Part shown: in pieces, positions 5,125-5,882 of the stretch
Layout of the letters: every line of letters starts with the position of its first letter
How positions within the stretch are numbered: the first letter of the stretch is position 1
Assembly: GCA_024404395.1 (NCBI GenBank)
Contig: JAKSPZ010000073.1
Location: forward strand, 1 to 5,882
Source: Clostridia bacterium
GTDB lineage: Bacteria; Bacillota; Clostridia; Christensenellales; Aristaeellaceae
Direction: 5' to 3'
Length of the DNA stretch: 5,882 bases
Notes under the pieces: model-generated
Databases searched by the model: none
What the model saw: only the letters and a program-made list of their open reading frames with translations
What the model was told of the DNA's origin: nothing
Program-made: the position numbers and the translations under genes

Positions 5125-5882
5125 ATGATCCACGGAAACATTACAGGCATTCGCCAGAGCATGCTGGATGAGCTCGAGAAGCTCTATGAGACCAAATTCG
5201 AGCGCGACATGTTCCTGCCCGACCGCCTGCTGAACATCCTTGTCCGCTTCACGAGCCGCATCAACCGTGAGATGCTCGTTTATCTGGACCGCAACGGCGA
5301 GGTGCTGGAGATCTCGGTGGGTTCCATCGGATCCGTCGCCCTGCCCGAGCTCCATCTGCGCCGCAATCCCGATCGTCTGGCGGGCTTCCGCTGCATCCAC
5401 ACCCATCCCGGCGGAGATGCGCACCTGTCCGACGTGGATCTGCAGGCGCTGCGTCTGCTGCGCTTCGACGCCATGTGCGCCGTGGGCGTGGCGGATGAAC
5501 GATGCACCGGCGTCAGCACCGCGTTCCTTGGCGAGGTGGCATATGACAACCTGACCGTCAACGTCATGGGTCCCGTCAAGCCCGGCCGCATTCCTCAGCA
5601 GCTGTGGCTGCATGAGATCGAGATGGCGGAGACGCGTGTCAAGGCGGCCATCGAAAAGGGCGGACTGGTGGAGACGGCGGAAAAGGTCATGCTGATCTCC
5701 ATCGATACCGAAGAGTCCCTTGAAGAACTGGCGGGACTGGCGGAGACCGCGGGCGCCATGGTCATCACCCGCGTGCTGCAGAACCGAGCAAAGCCCGACC
5801 CCGCCACCTACATCGGCAGCGGCAAGGCGGAAGAGCTTTCGCTGGCCTGTCAGGCGCTGGAGATCGATCTGGCCATCGTGGA
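5125..5882 (+). CDS. hflX: GTPase HflX with N-terminal JAMM-like domain (partial, C-terminus beyond right edge)
   Basis: Visible are 252 complete codons; the G domain lies beyond the edge. Residues about 186-252 match the HflX N-domain: ESLEELAGLAETAGAMV (198-213), QNRAKPDPATYIGSGKAEEL (219-238) and DLAIV at the edge. HflX binds the 50S subunit and splits stalled ribosomes, notably under heat stress in E. coli. Before this lies about 180 residues absent from the roughly 430-residue E. coli protein. It contains HTHPGGDAHLSDVD (92-105), an exact fit to the JAMM motif H-[ST]-H-x7-S-x2-D (His92, His94, Ser102, Asp105), with Glu49 a possible upstream catalytic glutamate. A linker and charged helix (about 162-180) joins the two parts. 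The ATG has GGAGG (5113-5117) 7 nt upstream. No promoter is obvious between the iscU terminator and this gene. The HflX call rests on the N-domain only. Confidence 0.85.
   Translation, partial: MIHGNITGIRQSMLDELEKLYETKFERDMFLPDRLLNILVRFTSRINREMLVYLDRNGEVLEISVGSIGSVALPELHLRRNPDRLAGFRCIHTHPGGDAHLSDVDLQALRLLRFDAMCAVGVADERCTGVSTAFLGEVAYDNLTVNVMGPVKPGRIPQQLWLHEIEMAETRVKAAIEKGGLVETAEKVMLISIDTEESLEELAGLAETAGAMVITRVLQNRAKPDPATYIGSGKAEELSLACQALEIDLAIV

Noticed and set aside
4612..5613. Long minus-strand open frame (333 codons) antisense to iscU and hflX
   Set aside because: It crosses the iscU terminator and two well-supported genes, and has no recognisable motif.

Overview
The window looks like ordinary chromosome of an anaerobic low-GC-phylum (Firmicutes) bacterium of class Clostridia, probably a gut Oscillospiraceae/Ruminococcaceae-type organism with GC-rich third codon positions. 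This rests on the iscR-iscS-iscU gene order with NifS-type IscS, the Bacillus/Clostridium-type Xpt, and an HflX with a long N-terminal extension. It is an inference from protein flavour; no species marker is present. There are no RNA genes, mobile elements or CRISPR repeats.

Left half, minus strand. A purine/phosphatase/esterase operon is read right to left: xpt (xanthine phosphoribosyltransferase), a HAD-IIA (NagD-like) phosphatase and an alpha/beta-hydrolase esterase. The gaps are 18 and 10 nt, and the unit ends in a hairpin terminator at 594-629. The next minus-strand gene is pta (phosphate acetyltransferase, acetate/acetyl-CoA node), which runs off the left edge. Its best promoter overlaps that terminator.

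Centre. A roughly 200-bp divergent intergenic region (2818-3015) carries a promoter for xpt on the minus strand and a near-consensus extended -10 promoter for iscR on the plus strand. A perfect 9-bp-arm palindrome (2909-2933) abuts the iscR -35. Its GAC-N7-GTC core has the geometry of an IscR type-1 operator, and a weaker copy covers the transcript start. This suggests autoregulation by Fe-S status.

Right half, plus strand. iscR, iscS and iscU form a tight Fe-S cluster assembly operon: the regulator senses cluster sufficiency, IscS releases sulfur from cysteine and IscU is the scaffold. The unit ends in a strong terminator at 5081-5106. It is followed by hflX, cut by the right edge, whose N-terminal extension contains a complete JAMM/JAB-type metal-binding motif ahead of the HflX N-domain.

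Most of the window is housekeeping. The most interesting item is the JAMM-like domain fused to the ribosome-associated GTPase HflX, followed by the IscR-like operator layout.
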